From Longimonas sp046498435 (lineage in GTDB: Bacteria; Bacteroidota; Rhodothermia; Rhodothermales; Salinibacteraceae): a stretch of DNA of 26,540 nucleotides. Below, one piece after another: positions 8,136 through 16,172 of this stretch (position 1 is the stretch's first letter; the number at the start of each line of letters is the position of its first letter). A program made the translations under genes and the position numbers. The stretch is taken from NCBI RefSeq assembly GCF_046498435.1, contig NZ_JAWOAR010000053.1:1-26540 (forward strand). The letters run 5' to 3'. The notes beneath the pieces are model-generated. The model was not told where the DNA came from. It did no database searches and worked only from the letters and a program-made list of their open reading frames with translations.

Positions 8136-10802
8136 CTACGGCTGGGAGTGTGTCTGTGCTATGCGCGGCGTTGTACGCTGCACATCGCGCGCGTACTGCA
8201 AACGCTGACTGGGCGTATACAACGAGTCGCTGCCGTCCAGCGATGCGAGAATGGTTGTACCCGCCTGGAGCAACGAGTCGCTCTGTGCTGCTCCTTCTTG
8301 TTGTTGGGCAATCAGCGCCCCGTAGTGCACATTGGCCAGCCCCCGCTCTAACGACGAGTCGGGGTGGATGTCCTGCACCGTCTGAAAAGCATCGTCAATA
8401 CGAGACTGGCTAACAGCCTCATCACGGAGTGTACTGCGTGCGTATCCAAGATCGATTTGGGTACGCACCACAAACGAGTGGTCGGAGTCCAGCGTAGTTT
8501 TAAAGATGCGAAGCGCCTCCTGAAACGCTGTTCGTGCCTCAGGTACCCGATTCGTGTACAAGTAAAGCATACCCATTTCACGCAGCGTCATAGCCGTACC
8601 AGTATGCGGATTCTCATGCAAGGCCCGGCGCACCGATAGCGTTTTCTGAAAGAGCGAGTCGGCCTCCTGAAAATCGCCCTGATCTCGCACAGCCATAGCC
8701 AAGTTATTTAGGGTGAGGGCGACCGTTTCGTGTTCGGTACCATAGATTTCGCGACGCATCTGCAACGCCTCATCCAGCAGCTCCTTGGCTGCTTGAAAGC
8801 GGCCCTGGTTCATGTAGAGCGCCCCCAGACTGCTCAGGCTCATCGCCAACTGCGGATGCGGGGTCTCCAGCGCAGCGCGTTGTCCACGAATAGCCTGCCG
8901 GTACCGCTCTTCGGCAGCGGCATAGTCCCCCAAGTTATGCAAAGTGAGGCCGGCACGCTTTACGCTCTCCAGCGTTTCGGGGTGATTCGGCCCCAGCGCG
9001 GTTCGGCGCAGCTGAACGTTGTCGCGATGGAGCGCCAGGGCCTGGTCATACTCCCCCTGGCGCCGCAACACATAGGCCAGCCGATGCTGGGTGCGGGCTC
9101 GGTCGAGCAGCCGTGCGTCGCCTAACTGATTCCAGATGCCCAGCGACTGGCGCAAGGCGGCTTCGGCCTCCTCAAAGTCGTCGTTTGCAGCCAGTAGCGC
9201 ACCTTTCTGTTTCAACCCCTCGGCCCGCTCTGGATGATTGAGCGGCAGGTGGCGGCTTTGCAGTTCGAGCGCGCGCTCAATGAGCGGACGCGCATCGTCG
9301 TATTCGCCCACCCGCCGATACACGCGGCCCAGCGCCAGCCGCACCTGTGCTTCCACTTCGGGCTGTCCGTCGATATGCTCCACGCGTGCCAGACCATGGT
9401 TTAGCAGGTCGCGCGGCGTGATGGCTCCGCCCCGCGCTTCCGCCGGATCGCCCATTTCGATGAGATCAACCATGAATGATGTGACGGCCTCTGCCGTTTC
9501 GGCATGACGCTCTGCTGTCGTGCGCTCGGTAGAAAGACGATGCACATGAAAGAGGCTCAATCCTACAAACAGGAGCACCCCCCCTGCCGCCGCCATAACG
9601 GCGGACCGGTTGCGCTGCACGAACTTACGCATGCGGTACCACCACGTTACGGGCCGGGCCTGCACCGGATGGTCGTTCAGGTAGCGGGTTAAATCGGCAG
9701 CAAACTCCTGCGCCGACCGGTAGCGGCGCGTTGGCTCCCTGCGCAATGCCTTCAGCACCACGGTGTCCAGGTCCGTTGTCAGGGATGTACCCGGGTCGTC
9801 TGTCCACGTAGGCGGTTCAGATGCCGACCGGACTGCCGAGGAGGGCGGTGGAGGTGCTGTGTCAAGAATGGCTTCTTGAACCGACGTATCGGAATTACGA
9901 AACGGGTGCGTACCTGTGAGTATGTGATACGCCAACACACCCAGCTGGTAGATGTCGGTCGCAGTGGTAATGGTGCCGCCCTTAATCTGCTCAGGAGCCG
10001 CGTAGGCGGGCGTCATAGGGCACTCGCCTGTGCGCGTCAGGGCCTGCGATGTGTCGTGGGGAGTAGGATGGATGAGCTTGGCAATGCCAAAATCAAGCAG
10101 TTTTACCGTGCCTGACTCTGTAACCAGGATGTTGTCGGGTTTGAGGTCGCGGTGCACCACCAGGTTCTGATGCGCATGCTGCAAAGCTTCGCAGACGGTG
10201 CGCAGGAGCTTCAAGCGGCCTTTCAGCGAGCATTCATGCGCCGCGCAGTAGTCGGTAAGCGGCACCCCGTCTACATACTCCATGACCAAGTACGGATGCC
10301 CCGCCTCTGTGAGGCCGCCATCGAGCAGACGTGCAATGTTGGGATGATTCAGCCGCGCAAGGATCTGGCGCTCGGCCTGAAAGCGCGCCACGCGATGATC
10401 CGTCTCGAAATAGCGTGGCAATAGCTTAATTGCCACATGTTGTTTGTAGTGCCCATCGGCTCGTTCGGCGCGATACACGACACTCATGCCCCCCGTGCCG
10501 ATGCGTTCAATAAGCCGGTACGGCCCCACATACGAATCAGCTTTATCCTCATGGGGCAAGACTACATTAGACAGCGTCTCGTCGCCCAGTAATGAACGCG
10601 TGGCTGCTGCACCTCCTTGATCCAGAAAATCTATAGTCTGCTCACTGGCACGGAGCATCGCCTCCACTTCGGCGCGCAAGTCCGGGTCGTTGCATACCTC
10701 GTTGAGAAACGATGCTCGCTCCTCACATGGTCGCTGTAGAACAAGGTCCAACAGCTCCATCGCACGCGTCCACTGTTCCGTGTCTATATGCTCAATGCTC
10801 AT
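8136..10802 (-). CDS. PknB-type Ser/Thr protein kinase with transmembrane helix and TPR sensor half
   Basis: 888-aa bitopic membrane kinase. An N-terminal helical region (1-90) precedes a complete Hanks-type domain (about 95-375): glycine loop IGTGGMSVVY (101-110), Lys126 in VAIKLL, catalytic HRDLKPDN (217-224), DFG (237-239) and APE (269-271). All catalytic residues are present, so it should be active. A single transmembrane helix lies at about 401-420. The C-terminal half is tetratricopeptide repeats with a kinesin-light-chain-like 42-residue period (about 470-830, for example LGDYAAAEERYRQAI, QGRFQAAKELLDEAL, QGDFQEADSLFQKTL). With the kinase in the cytoplasm, the TPR part should be periplasmic, for ligand or partner sensing. 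In related Bacteroidota such kinases often sit beside an ECF-like sigma factor, but none is present here. The targets are unknown. Confidence 0.95.
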   Translation of the reverse strand: MSIEHIDTEQWTRAMELLDLVLQRPCEERASFLNEVCNDPDLRAEVEAMLRASEQTIDFLDQGGAAATRSLLGDETLSNVVLPHEDKADSYVGPYRLIERIGTGGMSVVYRAERADGHYKQHVAIKLLPRYFETDHRVARFQAERQILARLNHPNIARLLDGGLTEAGHPYLVMEYVDGVPLTDYCAAHECSLKGRLKLLRTVCEALQHAHQNLVVHRDLKPDNILVTESGTVKLLDFGIAKLIHPTPHDTSQALTRTGECPMTPAYAAPEQIKGGTITTATDIYQLGVLAYHILTGTHPFRNSDTSVQEAILDTAPPPPSSAVRSASEPPTWTDDPGTSLTTDLDTVVLKALRREPTRRYRSAQEFAADLTRYLNDHPVQARPVTWWYRMRKFVQRNRSAVMAAAGGVLLFVGLSLFHVHRLSTERTTAERHAETAEAVTSFMVDLIEMGDPAEARGGAITPRDLLNHGLARVEHIDGQPEVEAQVRLALGRVYRRVGEYDDARPLIERALELQSRHLPLNHPERAEGLKQKGALLAANDDFEEAEAALRQSLGIWNQLGDARLLDRARTQHRLAYVLRRQGEYDQALALHRDNVQLRRTALGPNHPETLESVKRAGLTLHNLGDYAAAEERYRQAIRGQRAALETPHPQLAMSLSSLGALYMNQGRFQAAKELLDEALQMRREIYGTEHETVALTLNNLAMAVRDQGDFQEADSLFQKTLSVRRALHENPHTGTAMTLREMGMLYLYTNRVPEARTAFQEALRIFKTTLDSDHSFVVRTQIDLGYARSTLRDEAVSQSRIDDAFQTVQDIHPDSSLERGLANVHYGALIAQQQEGAAQSDSLLQAGTTILASLDGSDSLYTPSQRLQYARDVQRTTPRIAQTHSQP

Positions 10803-11030
10803 AGCATGATGCTGCCCTCTCTAAAACAACCAGTGCACTGAGGCCCCCTGTATTGTTTAGAGATGATTTAGAGGGTTTAACGAAACGCGACTTCAACATT
10901 TTTGCATATTCACGACATATTTAGTATACCAGGGATCCTCCTTACTGTCAACCCCGCTCCAGCACGAAACGCAAAAAGACGCTTTCTGAAAAGAACGGGG
11001 CGTACGATTCAAGGCGGTCTGCGCCTACAC
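10803..11030 (-). promoter_or_regulatory. Upstream region of the kinase with three TTTAGAG motifs and a 10-bp palindrome
   Basis: This AT-rich gap between the outer-membrane protein stop and the kinase start has no ORF. TTTAGAG occurs at 10856-10862 and 10867-10873 as direct repeats one helical turn apart (11 bp), and in inverted form at 10819-10825. Between them lies the perfect palindrome CAGTGCACTG (10831-10840). The arrangement looks like a cluster of regulator sites over the kinase promoter. I cannot place the -7/-33 boxes with confidence. Confidence 0.35.
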
Positions 11031-11696
11031 CTAAAACTGGACTCCCAGGGCCACACTCATCCCCCGATTCTGAAGCGAATCGCCTGCGGGCTCTTTCATA
11101 AGTTCGGTGAGCCCTCGGTGGTAGCGAGCATCGACCGTGATCGTCTGGTAATTGATGTTGATGTCGAGCCCTGCTCCCACCACAGCACTGATCTCTGTGC
11201 GACGTATCTGGTCGCGCAACGAGGGCGCTTCTGGAGATGGTTGGTCTGCTGTTCGCTTGGCGCTCATGTTGAATCCGACCGCAGGTCCCGCAAGCACGCG
11301 TCCGGCGATCCCATCCCCAATAGGCCATCGTGTGCCTACCATTAGCGGAAACTCTATATAGTTCATCTTCATGGTAACGGTGGTCGATCCGTTGGGGATG
11401 GACTGCCGTTCGCGGGCGCCCTTCTGCACATAGGCTGTGCTGAATTCGATCATGAAATGGTCCGACAGCGGTATACGGGCGGTGCCTGCAAGCATCCAGC
11501 CTGTACGACGGTTGGGATCGCTCCAGAGCTCCGCTCCCGACACGGTCGTGAATGTGCGCCCGGCCTTGATGCCCAATTCAGCATTGAGCTGGGCCTGTGC
11601 GGGCTGTAGACTGCTTCCAAGACTAACAATGAGAACGAAGAACGGGATCAGCCCTCTGATACCGCTGTGCCTGTCTACCTCTGTATTTGTGTCCAT
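11031..11696 (-). CDS. Small outer-membrane beta-barrel protein (OMP_b-brl_2-like)
   Basis: 221-aa porin-family-like protein. A signal peptide (hydrophobic core about 15-29) probably ends at AQA|Q (residue 35). The mature part follows the usual Bacteroidota small-barrel plan: GIKAGRTFTTV at the first strand, WMLAGTARIPLSDHFMIEFS, the AYVQKG signature, the YIEFPLMVGTRW strand, AGPAVGFNMS, and a C-terminal strand MSVALGVQF with terminal Phe. The barrel should have 8-10 strands. The reading frame is open 17 codons further upstream, but the chosen ATG gives a normal signal peptide. It may share a transcript with the kinase gene 228 bp downstream, though the AT-rich gap argues for separate promoters. 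Ligand or role unknown. Confidence 0.85.
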   Translation of the reverse strand: MDTNTEVDRHSGIRGLIPFFVLIVSLGSSLQPAQAQLNAELGIKAGRTFTTVSGAELWSDPNRRTGWMLAGTARIPLSDHFMIEFSTAYVQKGARERQSIPNGSTTVTMKMNYIEFPLMVGTRWPIGDGIAGRVLAGPAVGFNMSAKRTADQPSPEAPSLRDQIRRTEISAVVGAGLDININYQTITVDARYHRGLTELMKEPAGDSLQNRGMSVALGVQF

Positions 11697-11809
11697 TGTA
11701 TTGACGGGGCATTGAATGCATGCATGGTGTGGTGTCGTGGGGGACACAGTTGAGAGGGGGACAGGTGTATGGTATACGAAGATATGCCTGTAACATGCAA
11801 ACAGCCCAT

Positions 11810-11849
11810 AAAAAAACCCCCGGCCTGGCCAGTGTGGCCACGTCGGGGG
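11810..11849 (-). terminator. Intrinsic terminator downstream of tRNA-Ala
   Basis: Reading the minus strand, a GC stem CCCCCG...CGGGGG encloses a second self-complementary stem TGGCCA-CAC-TGGCCA. It is followed at once by seven Ts (plus-strand AAAAAAA at 11810-11816). It starts 10 bp after the tRNA 3' end. This is the best intrinsic terminator in the window. Confidence 0.88.
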
Positions 11850-11858
11850 CGGGGGCAG

Positions 11859-11931
11859 TGGAGCTAAGCGGATTCGAACCGCTGACCTCTGCAGTGCGAT
11901 TGCAGCGCTCTACCAACTGAGCTATAGCCCC
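11859..11931 (-). tRNA. tRNA-Ala, anticodon CGC
   Basis: A complete 73-nt cloverleaf folds on the minus strand. The acceptor is GGGGCTA/TAGCTCC with discriminator A73. The D stem is GCTC/GAGC and the anticodon stem CTGCA/TGCAG with loop ATCGCAC, giving anticodon CGC. The T stem is AGCGG/CCGCT with TTCGAAT loop. The acceptor contains the G3:U70 wobble pair that is the main identity element for alanyl-tRNA synthetase, which confirms alanine. It reads GCG codons. The 3' CCA is not encoded. A strong terminator follows. Confidence 0.97.
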
Positions 11932-12026
11932 ATTGGATATGTGCAGTGTATCGTAACATCCGCTTCAGACCTCGGTTCCGACCTGAATTTTCTGCGATGT
12001 GATCTTTCATTTAACCCTGTGCGGAC

Positions 12027-13010
12027 TTAGAGCACGCCTGTCGGCAGCACGGCGTCGAGTTGTTCAGCACACGTGGGAGCCACATCAACGACATGGAGGC
12101 GTTCTGCAAGGGGCGTATCGGCAACCCGGTCTTCGGGGATGGTGTTAGCCACCAATACCCCTTTGATTCCCACCTCGGCCAGCCGCACCGGCGCCGGATC
12201 GACCAGCAAGCCATGCGTAGCTGCGGCCCACACGGCATGGGCTCCGTGCTCGTAGCACGTGCGCACAGCCTGTGCCATGGTGCCGCCTGTGCTAATCATA
12301 TCATCGACCACGATAACCGTGCGGCCCTCTACGCGACCGGTAAACGCATCTTGCGTCACCTTATCGGGTCGGATCCGCTGCTTGTGCACCATAGCCAGTT
12401 CGATGGACTCGCGCTCTGGCGTCGCGAGCGCCTTGGCCCATGCCTGGGCTCGCTTCCATGCCCCTACGTCGGGCGCGCACACCGCGAGGGGGGCCTCTGG
12501 TGGCAGGTGGCTGCGCAAATCCGCTGCCATAGCAGGCACCGGGTTCACCGACCAGGTGGGCCCCGGAAACGCGTTGTGAAGCGCAGCAGGCGTATGCACA
12601 TCTACCGTGAGGACCCCCGATAATCCGGCCTGGTGCAGATGCTGCGCCACTACGCGCAGCCCCAACAGATCCGTAGGGGTCGTCTTGGTGTCGCTGCGGG
12701 CATAGCCCAGATACGGCATCACTCCAATGCAACGTGTAACGCCTGCTGTCTTTAGCTGGTGCAGCCCAAATATGACCTGCATGAGCCGGTCGTGCAAGCT
12801 TGTCGATTCGGTGGCCGCCAGCGAAACCGCTAACACAGCGGTTTGGGGGATGCTTCCCGGCGGCCATTGCACATCCATTTCGCCATCTGGAAAATGCGTA
12901 AGGATCGCTTCAGTGCACGGGCTATCCAATGCATGTGCCAGCCGCTGAGCAAACGGCCTGTCGGAGCTTACAGTCAGACAACCCAGAGATGCGCCAGGCA
13001 TGTGCGGCAT
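12027..13010 (-). CDS. Ribose-phosphate pyrophosphokinase family protein (divergent PRPP synthetase)
   Basis: 327-aa cytoplasmic protein of the PRPP synthetase family, which makes PRPP from ribose 5-phosphate and ATP for nucleotide, His and Trp synthesis. Family marks are FPDGEMDVQ (40-48), PYLGYARSD (99-107), DVHTPAALHNAF (137-148), CAPDVGAWKRA (178-188), and the PRPP-binding loop VVDDMISTGGT (234-244). Several usual motifs are altered: the ATP-site RQD is RSD, the following Lys-Arg-rich stretch is replaced by TKTTPTDLLGL, and DLH is DVH. This points to a distinct subclass, perhaps closer to the archaeal type, or to a paralogue with changed regulation or nucleotide use. The start is the first in-frame ATG; an ATG three codons later is also possible. 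It follows the RHH/zinc-ribbon gene by 36 bp on the same strand, so they may be co-transcribed. Confidence 0.85.
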   Translation of the reverse strand: MPHMPGASLGCLTVSSDRPFAQRLAHALDSPCTEAILTHFPDGEMDVQWPPGSIPQTAVLAVSLAATESTSLHDRLMQVIFGLHQLKTAGVTRCIGVMPYLGYARSDTKTTPTDLLGLRVVAQHLHQAGLSGVLTVDVHTPAALHNAFPGPTWSVNPVPAMAADLRSHLPPEAPLAVCAPDVGAWKRAQAWAKALATPERESIELAMVHKQRIRPDKVTQDAFTGRVEGRTVIVVDDMISTGGTMAQAVRTCYEHGAHAVWAAATHGLLVDPAPVRLAEVGIKGVLVANTIPEDRVADTPLAERLHVVDVAPTCAEQLDAVLPTGVL

Positions 13011-13046
13011 GGTGTATGAGGAGCGGAGGACGTACGTATCAGAGAA

Positions 13047-13382
13047 TTACACGGCGCGGTCTTCAGCACACTGCGGGCAGTCGAGCCACTCTTCGGCAGG
13101 AATCGACGTTAGGGCTTGCGGACTGGCACCGCGTTCAAACACTGGACGCAGGAGAATGTCGCCTTCGGCATAGAAGGTGCCGCAGGTGTGGCATGCGGCC
13201 GCATGATCAAGCTGCACAGGTGTATATCCCGCAATCACCCATCCGTCGTGTCCAGTATGTGTCGCTAAGCTCTCCAATGCCGCCCGTACCGTGCGCGACT
13301 TATTGCCACCGTAGTAGGTACGTGCCAGCTCGTTCAGCAGCGCGACGGCTTCCTCGTCGAGCGTAAAGTTGAGTCGCTTCAT
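13047..13382 (-). CDS. Ribbon-helix-helix protein with C-terminal zinc ribbon
   Basis: 111-aa small protein with two parts. Residues 1-42 look like a CopG/Arc-type ribbon-helix-helix DNA-binding unit: a short beta strand MKRLNFTLDEE, helix AVALLNELARTYY and helix NKSRTVRAALESLA. Residues 60-106 carry CxxC at 64-67 (CHTC) and CxxC at 102-105 (CPQC), enough to bind one zinc ion. The frame is open 29 codons upstream, but the chosen ATG begins exactly at the ribbon strand. It lies 36 bp before the PRPP-synthetase-family gene and about 107 bp after the metallophosphoesterase stop, all on one strand. It is probably a local transcription regulator. I see no partner toxin, so it is not obviously an antitoxin. 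Confidence 0.75.
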   Translation of the reverse strand: MKRLNFTLDEEAVALLNELARTYYGGNKSRTVRAALESLATHTGHDGWVIAGYTPVQLDHAAACHTCGTFYAEGDILLRPVFERGASPQALTSIPAEEWLDCPQCAEDRAV

Positions 13383-13489
13383 AGGACTGAAGTACGTACA
13401 ATAGTTTTTCGCAATGTGTACGGCAGTTGCCTTTAAAAGATCAGCCTTGCGACCCGCAGCCGTGGCCATTGAAACCCTACGCCTCTCGG

Positions 13490-14269
13490 CTACTGGCCAT
13501 TATGTAATCGTTGTGCAAGCCGGCGCGGTAAGCCTTCGGCTTGAATCCGGGAGGCGGCCCCGTCCACGTCGTATGCAAAGCGCACGCAGCGGTGAATGCG
13601 TGCTTCGGTATCGAACAGCACCAGACTCCCTTTGGCCGTATGGTCGCGCGGCTGGCCGACACTGCCTACGTTGATCAGATAGCGGTGTCCAGTACGCACC
13701 TCAAACACGCCCAGCGCGTCCGCAATGACAGCGGGAATGTGCGTGTGTCCGGTAAAGCAGAACGGCGTGTCGAAGTGTTCAAACTGCGCTCGGATGTCGC
13801 CGTATGCAGATAGCCGTTTCCAAGATGCAGGGACATCTGGAGAGGCGTGCACCAAGGTGCATCGGCCCACCGTATCTATGAGCGGCAGATCTCGGAGAAA
13901 GGCTCGCTGCGCATCAGTAAGCACCGATCGGTGATAGATTGCAGCTTGCTGCGCATCAGCCGGCAGGTCGGCAAGTCCTTCGCCCGTGGCTACAACGCGG
14001 TCGTGGTTGCCTTGCACAACGTGGGTACACCGTTCCTGCACCAGATCCACACACGGACCCGGATCGGCGTTATAGCCGACAATATCGCCCAAGCAGTAGA
14101 TGGCTTCCACATCCGCCTTGTCTATAATGCGAAAGGCCGCTTGCAGCGCGTGCAGGTTAGCATGAATGTCGGACAGAACAGCAATCCGCACAGGAGTGTC
14201 GGGTTGGAACGCAAACGATGAATGTGCAACATACTGACTAAAGGCGTCGAGCACAACTGCGCGTGCCAT
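13490..14269 (-). CDS. Metallophosphoesterase (calcineurin-like, YfcE/MJ0936-type)
   Basis: 259-aa dinuclear metal phosphoesterase. All five blocks are present: SDIHAN (Asp34, His36), LGDIVGYN (Asp62), GNHD (87-90), LVHASPD (His141) and GHTHIP (174-179). NVGSVGQPRD (200-209) is typical of the small bacterial subgroup that hydrolyses phosphodiesters or phosphomonoesters. The substrate cannot be predicted. The start is uncertain: the chosen ATG gives about 27 residues before the first strand VRIAVLSDIH, while a GTG at 14191 would start exactly at that strand, and the frame is open further to 14389. It is divergently oriented to the D-Ala-D-Ala ligase gene, so their promoters face each other in about 107 bp. 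Confidence 0.88.
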   Translation of the reverse strand: MARAVVLDAFSQYVAHSSFAFQPDTPVRIAVLSDIHANLHALQAAFRIIDKADVEAIYCLGDIVGYNADPGPCVDLVQERCTHVVQGNHDRVVATGEGLADLPADAQQAAIYHRSVLTDAQRAFLRDLPLIDTVGRCTLVHASPDVPASWKRLSAYGDIRAQFEHFDTPFCFTGHTHIPAVIADALGVFEVRTGHRYLINVGSVGQPRDHTAKGSLVLFDTEARIHRCVRFAYDVDGAASRIQAEGLPRRLAQRLHNGQ

Positions 14270-14376
14270 CCCTGATCTCGTTTGACACGCAATCAACGAA
14301 GGGCCCAGGCACGCTCCCTCCTCTTTTCCCGCAAAACCATATGCGCAGCAGGCAAACCCGCTCTGGCGTTGCTGGT

Positions 14377-15678
14377 ATGCTGCTCTCAAGGCGACCGGCG
14401 CCTGTTCTTCGCTCTGTGTTGAATCAACTACGTAGTGTTGTGGACTCTTCGTTGTGTACGGTTGGCGTTGTGCTGGGCGGCGTGGCCCCTGAGCATGAGG
14501 TATCGATTATTTCGGCACTCCAAGCCGCTGCGGCTCTCGACCGTGAGCGCTACCGGCCTGTGCCGCTCTACGTCGCGAAAGACGGCACCTGGTACACGGG
14601 CGATGCCCTGCTGGAGGTGGATACCTATCGCGACATGGATAGGCTCCGCGAACAGGCTACACCCGTAGCGCTGCATCCAGGGGGATACGGAACGCTCCGC
14701 GTGGTGGAGGTGCCTCCTGAATCGCGCTGGCAACGGATGCGCCACGCACCGCTGCGTCACGACATTGACGTGATGCTGCTGGGGCTGCATGGCGGGCCGG
14801 GCGAGGATGGCAGCATGCAGGGGCTGTGCGAAACCATGGGCGTGCCCTACACCGGAAGTGGCGTGCTGGGCTCAGCCATCGGTATGGATAAAGGGCTGTC
14901 GAAGCAGTTGTGTCAGCAGGCGGATATTCCGGTTGTTGACTTTGTGGTGCTGCGCGACGGCACGTGGGCCCACCACGAAGAGGAGCAGCTTACGCGCTGC
15001 ATCGACACGCTGGGGCTGCCGCTCATTGTAAAGCCCACCCGGTGCGGCTCCTCAATTGGCATTGCCCGTGCCGACACGCGCGCCGAACTCAACGCAGCCA
15101 TCGAAGACGCCTTCCGATACGACAGCAAGGTCATTGTGGAAGAGGCCGTGTCGGACCTGCGCGAAATCAATTGCTCGGTGCTGGGCACACCGACCGACGC
15201 TACGCCCAGTGTCTTGGAAGAGCCCGTTCCATCGGCAGAAGAGGATGTGCTTTCGTTCCAGGACAAGTACATGCGCGAATCCGATAGCAACACGGGCGGA
15301 TCCAAAACGGGCGGTCCCGAGGGCATGGCTGCACTCGACCGCATCATCCCTGCCGAGCTGGACGACGCTACTGCCGCTTCGATTCAGGAGATGGCGGTAC
15401 AGATTTTTCAGTTGTTCGAGTGTGCGGGCATTGCACGCATCGACTTTATGATGGACCGTACCACAGGCACGGTGTACTTCAACGAGATTAACACGATTCC
15501 AGGCTCATTCTCCTTCTATCTATGGGAGCCGAGCGGCATTCCATTCGACGAATTGATGCACCGCACCATTCAGGCCGCGCAACAGCGGTTCACAGCAGAC
15601 CGCGGTCGTATCCGCACGTATGATGTAAACTTGCTCTCCGAGCGCAGCTTGTCCGGACTCAAGGGAAGCAAGTCCTAA
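14377..15678 (+). CDS. ddl: D-alanine--D-alanine ligase family protein
   Basis: 433-aa ATP-grasp ligase that joins two D-Ala residues for peptidoglycan precursors. The N-terminal domain begins with VGVVLGGVAPEHEVS (29-43). Further motifs are LLGLHGGPGEDGSMQG (134-149), YTGSG (158-162), the ATP-grasp core LIVKPTRCGSSIGIA (216-230), VIVEEAVSDLREI (252-264) and the metal/ligand segment IARIDFMMD to NEINTIPGS (352-377). The 290-326 segment has a Gly/Ser-rich insertion between the QDKYMR motif and IIPAEL, longer than in E. coli Ddl but known in some bacteria. Start is ambiguous: ATG at 14341 and GTG at 14263 are in frame upstream; the chosen ATG leaves about 28 residues before the first strand and clears the divergent gene. 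A mur-type neighbourhood is absent. Confidence 0.9.
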   Translation: MLLSRRPAPVLRSVLNQLRSVVDSSLCTVGVVLGGVAPEHEVSIISALQAAAALDRERYRPVPLYVAKDGTWYTGDALLEVDTYRDMDRLREQATPVALHPGGYGTLRVVEVPPESRWQRMRHAPLRHDIDVMLLGLHGGPGEDGSMQGLCETMGVPYTGSGVLGSAIGMDKGLSKQLCQQADIPVVDFVVLRDGTWAHHEEEQLTRCIDTLGLPLIVKPTRCGSSIGIARADTRAELNAAIEDAFRYDSKVIVEEAVSDLREINCSVLGTPTDATPSVLEEPVPSAEEDVLSFQDKYMRESDSNTGGSKTGGPEGMAALDRIIPAELDDATAASIQEMAVQIFQLFECAGIARIDFMMDRTTGTVYFNEINTIPGSFSFYLWEPSGIPFDELMHRTIQAAQQRFTADRGRIRTYDVNLLSERSLSGLKGSKS

Positions 15679-15707
15679 GAGAAGCAGAGGGGTAGCCGTG
15701 GTAGCGC

Positions 15708-16172
15708 CTACGTACGCTGGCGATGGCGCACCCACAGCGCAACAGGCACCCCAATGCTGTATAAGTCCACGCCATACGTCTGCAAAAATCCAGCAAGCAC
15801 GGCTGCACCCGGCCACTGCATAAGGGCTGCGCTCCAGGATGCCACAACGAGCCCAAACAACATGCAGTGTCCGACCCAAAACAAGGCCCAGTAGGGGCGC
15901 TTCGGAAATGCTGCAATCAGAAATAGAGCCGGAAGCAGAAAAGGAATGCCCGCTGGGGCAGGTACAGACGTTTCCGTGTCCCCCGGTAGAGCGATGCGTA
16001 CGGGGCCTCCGCGAGCTTGTACCGCCGCCTCGGTCGGAGCGCTCCATTGCAGCACCGGGGCAGCAACCTGATTCAGCACCACTGTGCGGGCAGGGCGCCA
16101 GGCGGTCCAGTACCCCACAAATAGCAGTCCCATCAGCAGCAAGCGAACAGCAATTGCGCGAAGCGTGCTCAT
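15708..16172 (-). CDS. Small multi-pass membrane protein coupled to the exosortase
   Basis: 154-aa protein I do not recognise by name. It has an N-terminal hydrophobic helix (about 9-25), a periplasm-like loop rich in Pro, Ala and Thr (30-72), then three or four more helices (about 74-90, 96-116, 123-148) and a basic tail WVRHRQRT. Its start codon overlaps the exosortase stop by 4 nt (ATGA), so translation is coupled. Bacteroidota exosortases of the XrtF type have a small associated membrane protein, and this may be an analogous partner; that is inference from position and topology. Its stop is 29 bp from the convergent ddl stop. A longer reading in another frame here lacks this helix pattern. 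Confidence 0.72.
   Translation of the reverse strand: MSTLRAIAVRLLLMGLLFVGYWTAWRPARTVVLNQVAAPVLQWSAPTEAAVQARGGPVRIALPGDTETSVPAPAGIPFLLPALFLIAAFPKRPYWALFWVGHCMLFGLVVASWSAALMQWPGAAVLAGFLQTYGVDLYSIGVPVALWVRHRQRT

Noticed and set aside
11720..11920. 66-aa plus-strand reading frame over the tRNA
   Set aside because: It runs through the tRNA gene and its terminator and is therefore spurious.
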